Positions 59,832 through 64,000 of a DNA stretch of 64,000 nucleotides are shown one piece after another. Origin of the DNA: Comamonadaceae bacterium (lineage in GTDB: Bacteria; Pseudomonadota; Gammaproteobacteria; Burkholderiales; Burkholderiaceae_C); contig CANGME010000005.1 in assembly GCA_947455145.1 (NCBI GenBank), forward strand, positions 1 to 64,000, written 5' to 3'. The translations under genes were made by a program, and so were the position numbers. How positions within the stretch are numbered: position 1 is the stretch's first letter; every line of letters starts with the position of its first letter. The notes under the pieces were generated by a model that ran no database searches, was not told the origin of the DNA, and was given only the letters and a program-made list of their open reading frames with translations.

Positions 59832-60974
59832 TCAAGCGCGAAATTCACGCACCGGCCACGCCGTGCTGGCGAACTCGCGCAGACGTGCGGCATCGGGGGC
59901 GAAGCCCAGTCCGGGTCGCTCCACTTGGGCGGTGCTGACCGCACCTTGGATGGGCTCCAAGGGCTGCGCACACACATCCGCCGCCAAGTAGCGGTTGGAC
60001 ATGCTGAAACCCCAGGCCACATCACCCAGGGCGAAACCAGCATGCGCCGTGGCGGCGGCAGAGATCGTGGTCTCGGCCACTTTACAGGCCAGGTTGATGC
60101 GCAGGCCGTTTTGCAAACACAGGCGACCGGCTTCAACAAAAGCCAGTGGGCCGCCGATCTTGATGAGCTTCAAACTCACGCCCTGAGCCGCTTGCGAGTC
60201 ACCATGCGCTGTGATGTCGCTGATGTCTTGAATCGATTCATCCGCGCACAAGGCCATACCCGTGTCGCGGTGCAAGGTCGCCATCGCGTCCATCATGCCC
60301 ACGCGGTAGGGCTGCTCCAGAAACGACAAGCCGCTGGCTGCACCGGCTTGCGCAATGGCGTGGCCCGCTTCAATCGACAAGCCTTGGTTGGCATCGGCCG
60401 ACACCACATCGCCTTGCAATTCGGCGCAAATGGCGCGCACGCGTCTCACATCGTTGGCGGTGTCGCCGGTGGCAACCTTGATCTTCCAGTGGCGGTAGCC
60501 CTGGCTGCGCAGCGCGCGGGCCTCTTCAATTTCACCAGCCAAGTCGCCCGAGGCCAGCATATGCAGCATCTCCAATCTGCGGGCTTGCACCAGAGCTTGG
60601 CCGCCCATCAGCAAGCGGTACAAAGGCACGCCTTGGGCTTGCGCAAACAAATCCAGCAGCGCCGTCTCATGCGCCGATTTGGCGGACGGGTTGCCGTACA
60701 AAACCTTCTCATAAATGGCGGCAATATCACCGGGCTGCTCAATGCGAACGCCGACCAGCTTGGCGGCCAAGTACTCGGTGCTGGCGGCGATGCTGCCCAG
60801 GGTTTCCCCCGTCATCAGCGGCGCGGCGCTGGCCTCGCCCCAGCCTTCTCGGCCCTGTTCGTCCACCAAGCGCAGCAGCAGCGTGTGGGCATGGGTCACG
60901 GTTTCGCCCGCCATCTTGATGGGCTTGCTCATGGGCACTTCGAGCGGGTAGAGTTGTGCGCAGGTGATCAACAT
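59832..60974 (-). CDS. Enolase-superfamily enzyme (mandelate racemase/muconate-lactonising type)
   Basis: A protein of 380 residues. The catalytic KxK motif HWKIKVATG, metal ligands in VSADANQGLSIEAG, FLEQPYR and LCADESIQ, and the second-side Lys in KLIKIGGPLAF are all present, the MLE-subgroup layout. It is convergent with the dehydrogenase and divergent from the Bug receptor at 60999. It may be a dehydratase, epimerase or cycloisomerase; MLE-type residues make a sugar-acid dehydratase less certain. Confidence 0.82.
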   Translation of the reverse strand: MLITCAQLYPLEVPMSKPIKMAGETVTHAHTLLLRLVDEQGREGWGEASAAPLMTGETLGSIAASTEYLAAKLVGVRIEQPGDIAAIYEKVLYGNPSAKSAHETALLDLFAQAQGVPLYRLLMGGQALVQARRLEMLHMLASGDLAGEIEEARALRSQGYRHWKIKVATGDTANDVRRVRAICAELQGDVVSADANQGLSIEAGHAIAQAGAASGLSFLEQPYRVGMMDAMATLHRDTGMALCADESIQDISDITAHGDSQAAQGVSLKLIKIGGPLAFVEAGRLCLQNGLRINLACKVAETTISAAATAHAGFALGDVAWGFSMSNRYLAADVCAQPLEPIQGAVSTAQVERPGLGFAPDAARLREFASTAWPVREFRA

Positions 60975-60998
60975 GATTTTGACTTTTCTTAGGAGACA

Positions 60999-62009
60999 TT
61001 GATGATATCGCTACCCAAATTCACATCCCTCACAAGCACTCTCACCACCAGCGTGGGTGCAGCATTGACCGGCTTGGCCCTGATCGCCCCGGCAGGCCAC
61101 ATGGCGCATGCCGCCTACCCGGACAAGCCCGTTCGCATCGTGATCCCCTTTGCCCCGGGTGGGCCGTCTGACGTGTTGGGCCGCGCCATTGCGCAGAAGC
61201 TCAACCCGGCTTTAGGTCAACCCGTGATTGCCGAGAACAAGCCCGGCGCGGGCACCAATCTCGCGGCTGACTACGTGGCCAAGGCTGCACCCGATGGCTA
61301 CACCCTGCTCTTGATGATGGTGGGCACACAGGCCATTAACGAGGCCATGTACACCAAGATGACCTACAACACGGTGCGTGACTTTGCACCCATCACGCTC
61401 ACTGCCGCCTCGTCTCTGATCTTGGCCGCGCACCCCAGCGTCCCCGCCAAAAATTTGAAGGAACTGGTGGCCTTGTCCAAGGCCAATCCGGGCAAGTTCA
61501 ACTACGGAACGGCTGGCGCGGGCACGCCGCTGCACCTGGGTGGTTTGCTGTTCAACAATCTATCTGGCACTGACTTTCAACACGTGCCCTACAAAGGCGC
61601 TGGGCCTGCCATGAACGACGTTTTGGGTGGTCAGATCCAACTCATCCTCGCGGGCACACCTTCGGTCTTGGCACACATCAAGTCAGGCAAGTTAAACGCC
61701 ATGGGCGTGACCAGCCTGAAACGATCAGCCAACGCACCTGAGGTGCCCACCATTGCCGAGAGCTACCCCGGCTTTGAGGTCGAACTCGTCTATGCCCTGG
61801 TGGCCCCCGCAGGCACACCCAAAGACGTGGTGAGCCGACTCAACCAAGAGGTGACCAAGCTTTTGCAAGACCCCGAGATGCGCGACAAGCTGGCGGGTCA
61901 GGGCTTTGAGGTGCGCACCAGCACGCCTGAGCAATTGGGCAACTACATCAAGAGTGAAATCACCAAGTGGGCGCCACTGGTGAAAGAGTCGGGCGTCAAG
62001 GCTGAATGA
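60999..62009 (+). CDS. Bug/TctC-family periplasmic receptor (UxaA operon)
   Basis: A protein of 336 residues with a signal peptide (ALTGLALIAPAGHMAHA), then AYPDKPVRIVIPFAPGGPSDVLGRA and HVPYKGAGPAMNDVLGGQ. It is 81 bp before the UxaA-like dehydratase in the same direction, so it probably binds the sugar acid that enzyme uses. It is divergent from the enolase-superfamily gene with only 24 bp between starts. Confidence 0.88.
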   Translation: MMISLPKFTSLTSTLTTSVGAALTGLALIAPAGHMAHAAYPDKPVRIVIPFAPGGPSDVLGRAIAQKLNPALGQPVIAENKPGAGTNLAADYVAKAAPDGYTLLLMMVGTQAINEAMYTKMTYNTVRDFAPITLTAASSLILAAHPSVPAKNLKELVALSKANPGKFNYGTAGAGTPLHLGGLLFNNLSGTDFQHVPYKGAGPAMNDVLGGQIQLILAGTPSVLAHIKSGKLNAMGVTSLKRSANAPEVPTIAESYPGFEVELVYALVAPAGTPKDVVSRLNQEVTKLLQDPEMRDKLAGQGFEVRTSTPEQLGNYIKSEITKWAPLVKESGVKAE

Positions 62010-62090
62010 ACGCCGCAGTGCTTAACCCTGTACTCCGCTGGAACTCACCCTCTCGTTAAAATTTGACATTGATTTTTTTGGACTCTCCCC

Positions 62091-63650
62091 ATGATTGAAC
62101 TCTCAGAAAAACGCCTGATCGGCCCCGTGATTCGCCTGCACCCGAACGACAACGTCGTCGTGGCGCGGATCGATGTGCCCCTTGGCATGAGCTTTGAAAC
62201 CGACGTGGCGGGCGAGCGCATCACCAGCAAAGCGCAGGTGACGGCGGGCTACAAAATCGCCACTAAAAAAATCCTCAAAGGCCAGCCCATCCTCAAGTAC
62301 AACGTGACCGTTGGCTTTGCGCATGTGGACATCGAACCCGGCACATTGGTGCACAGCCACAACACCGAGTTCAAAGAGTTCGACCGCGACTACGCGCACG
62401 CCAGCGAGTTCAAGCCCGTGGTCATGCTGCCCGAGTCCGAGCGCGCCACCTTCCAGGGCTATGTGCGCGCCAATGGCAAAGTGGGCACGCGCAACTTCAT
62501 CGGCATTTTGTCCACCGTCAACTGCTCAGCCACCGTGGTCAACAAGATCGCCGAGTGGTTCACACCGGAGCGTCTGGCCGAGTTTCCCAACGTCGATGGC
62601 GTGGTGGCCTTTAGCCACTCGATTGGCTGCGGTATGGAGATGAGCGGCGAGCCCATGCAGCTCTTGCGCCGTACCATGGCCGGCTACATTCGCCACCCCA
62701 ACCTAGCCGCCGCCCTGGTGATTGGCCTCGGTTGCGAGCGCAACCAGTTGAAAGGCCTGCTGGAGCAAGAAGAACTCGCCGCCAGCCCGCACCTGCACAC
62801 CTTCATCATGCAAGAGACCGGCGGCACGCGCGCCACCATTGCCGCAGGCATTGAGGCCGTTAAAGCCCTGCTGCCTGAGGCCAATAACGTGAAGCGCGAA
62901 ACCGTGTCCGCCAGCCACCTCAGCGTGGGCTTGCAGTGCGGTGGTTCAGACGGCTTCTCGTCCATCACCGCCAACCCGGCACTGGGCGCTGCGGTGGACA
63001 TCCTGGCGCGCCACGGCGGCACCGGCATCTTGTCGGAAACGCCGGAAATCTATGGCGTCGAGCACACCTTGACGCGCCGCGCCGCCAGCGTTGAGATTGG
63101 CAAGAAACTGATCGAGCGCATCCGCTGGTGGAAAGACGAATACTCGGTGGGCCGCGACGTGCAAATCAACGGTCAGGTCAGCCCCGGCAACCAGATCGGT
63201 GGCCTGGCCAACATCTTTGAGAAGTCACTGGGCTCGTCCATGAAAGGCGGCACCGGCCCACTGATGGAAGTTTACAAATACGCCGAGCCGGTGACGGCCA
63301 AAGGCTTTGTGTTCATGGACACGCCGGGCTTTGACCCCGTATCGGCCACCGGCCAGATCGCAGGCGGCGCGAACCTGATCGCCTTCACCACCGGGCGCGG
63401 CTCCATGTTCGGCTCCAAGCCCGCGCCCTGCATCAAGCTGGCCACCAACAGCAAGATGTTCAACAAGCTTGAAGAAGACATGGACATCAACTGCGGCGAG
63501 ATTTTGGACGGCACCGTGTCCGTGCAAGAGATGGGGCAGAAGATTTTTGAACTCTTCCTGCGCACCGCATCAGGTGAAGCCTCCAAGAGCGAGATGCTGG
63601 GGCTGGGCGACTATGAGTTTGTGCCCTGGCAGATCGGGATAATGAGCTGA
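62091..63650 (+). CDS. UxaA/GarD-type altronate or galactarate dehydratase
   Basis: A protein of 519 residues. The N-terminal SAF domain (about 12-90: VIRLHPNDNVVVARIDVPLG, KILKGQPILKYNVTVGFAHV) and the large C-terminal dehydratase domain (GYVRANGKVGTRNFIGILST, VVAFSHSIGCGMEMSGEPM, GLQCGGSDGFSSITANP) are complete and fused, as in single-chain UxaA/GarD. It dehydrates a hexonate or aldarate to a keto-deoxy acid, which the KDG-type kinase could use. A FCD-type GntR gene follows convergently. Confidence 0.88.
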   Translation: MIELSEKRLIGPVIRLHPNDNVVVARIDVPLGMSFETDVAGERITSKAQVTAGYKIATKKILKGQPILKYNVTVGFAHVDIEPGTLVHSHNTEFKEFDRDYAHASEFKPVVMLPESERATFQGYVRANGKVGTRNFIGILSTVNCSATVVNKIAEWFTPERLAEFPNVDGVVAFSHSIGCGMEMSGEPMQLLRRTMAGYIRHPNLAAALVIGLGCERNQLKGLLEQEELAASPHLHTFIMQETGGTRATIAAGIEAVKALLPEANNVKRETVSASHLSVGLQCGGSDGFSSITANPALGAAVDILARHGGTGILSETPEIYGVEHTLTRRAASVEIGKKLIERIRWWKDEYSVGRDVQINGQVSPGNQIGGLANIFEKSLGSSMKGGTGPLMEVYKYAEPVTAKGFVFMDTPGFDPVSATGQIAGGANLIAFTTGRGSMFGSKPAPCIKLATNSKMFNKLEEDMDINCGEILDGTVSVQEMGQKIFELFLRTASGEASKSEMLGLGDYEFVPWQIGIMS

Positions 63651-63657
63651 GCCCTGC

Positions 63658-64000
63658 TCAGCGTTTGAGCAGCCCTTGAATCTTTTTCAGATTTTTCAAG
63701 GTGCTGGACAAATGCTGGTGCAGCGCTTCTGACGCGTCCTGTTGTCGCCCCTGCTCCAACAAATCCAGCACCTGCAAGTGTTGCAGGCAGTGCTGCTTGT
63801 AGCGCTTGCGGTCTTGCATGGAACGGTACGAGATCAAGCGACGCACGCGGTTGATGCGCCGGATGGTGTCAATGAAAAAGGGGTTGCCCGAGGCCTCTAC
63901 CAGCGCTTCATGAAAGCGCACACCGCGCTCATGTAATTGCTCAGCGCTGTCGGTTTCTATGCCCCCATTGAGCAAATGCATTTCAGCCGCGCGGCAGCGC
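63658..64000 (-). CDS. GntR-family regulator with FCD domain, C-terminal part (runs off right edge)
   Basis: The frame is open from 64000 down to a stop at 63658, giving about 113 C-terminal residues. LHERGVRFHEALVEASGNPFF and a following helix with LQHLQVLDLLEQG are typical of the FCD ligand-binding domain. The helix-turn-helix lies beyond the window. It is convergent with the UxaA-type dehydratase and is probably its sugar-acid-responsive regulator. Confidence 0.8.
   Translation of the reverse strand, partial: RCRAAEMHLLNGGIETDSAEQLHERGVRFHEALVEASGNPFFIDTIRRINRVRRLISYRSMQDRKRYKQHCLQHLQVLDLLEQGRQQDASEALHQHLSSTLKNLKKIQGLLKR

Noticed and set aside
59823-60992. 389-codon plus-strand open frame opposite the enolase-superfamily gene
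   Set aside because: It is a codon-bias shadow with His/Gln-rich low-complexity translation; the minus strand has all catalytic motifs.
1-64000. CRISPR arrays, rRNA genes and prophage modules
   Set aside because: No regularly spaced direct repeats, no rRNA-like sequence and no phage structural genes were seen; the only mobile element with clear evidence is the integron.

Overview
The window reads as chromosomal DNA of a betaproteobacterium of the order Burkholderiales, most likely family Comamonadaceae. The grounds are five separate Bug/TctC-type periplasmic receptors with no TctA/TctB beside them, a Burkholderiales-type phasin, the protocatechuate 4,5-cleavage genes ligI/ligJ/ligK, PilU, and moderately high GC with dense, often divergent operons. 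The genus cannot be fixed from the sequence alone.

Layout. 1-4.8 kb: a minus-strand aromatic-catabolism operon (ModA-like protein, ligJ, ligK, solute-binding lipoprotein, Bug receptor, ligI running off the left end), with a divergent LysR regulator. 5.9-12.4 kb: a decayed integron. The integrase gene has an in-frame stop and has lost its C-terminal half, but its promoter with a LexA box survives. It is followed by seven gene cassettes separated by six recognisable attC sites; the last four cassettes are all toxin-antitoxin modules. 12.5-17.6 kb: a phasin with a promoter flanked by two repeated operator-like elements, lysS, a YgjP-type metallopeptidase, a binding-protein/permease fusion for osmolyte uptake, and a small secreted lipoprotein. 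17.6-24.2 kb: an ECF sigma/anti-sigma pair, an outer-membrane-barrel protein with an N-terminal haem motif, a QseBC-like two-component system and an HtrA/DegP protease, which together look like envelope-stress functions. 24.2-31.4 kb (minus): membrane protein, cupredoxin-like protein, LVIVD-repeat protein, then two tandem MmgE/PrpD paralogues with a Bug receptor. 31.6-34.5 kb: a histidine-kinase relic and an intact NarL-type regulator/7TM kinase pair. 34.7-38.1 kb: an AT-richer patch of small secreted Cys-containing proteins, an orphan GspI-like pseudopilin and a truncated DUF4214 gene. 38.1-47.6 kb: a rubrerythrin/Fe-S protein/DUF3501 operon, FAD monooxygenase plus DUF2783, valS, tusA, a NUDIX hydrolase, cysM and tRNA-Leu(CAA). 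47.8-51.8 kb: a binding protein paired with a MASE1-PAS-GGDEF protein that is frameshifted in a run of seven C, then pilU. 52-64 kb: a sugar-acid catabolic region (zinc dehydrogenase, KDG-type kinase, SMP-30 lactonase, GntR/UTRA regulator, hydroxyacid dehydrogenase, enolase-superfamily enzyme, UxaA-type dehydratase, three Bug receptors, and an FCD-type GntR regulator cut by the right end).

The strongest structural signal is the integron. Each cassette's left-edge core site is the reverse complement of the first core site of the attC at its own right end (five exact, one with a single mismatch), so cassette borders can be set to the base. The integrase cannot work as encoded, so the array is a fossil unless an integrase is supplied in trans. 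One toxin in the array is frameshifted while its antitoxin is intact.
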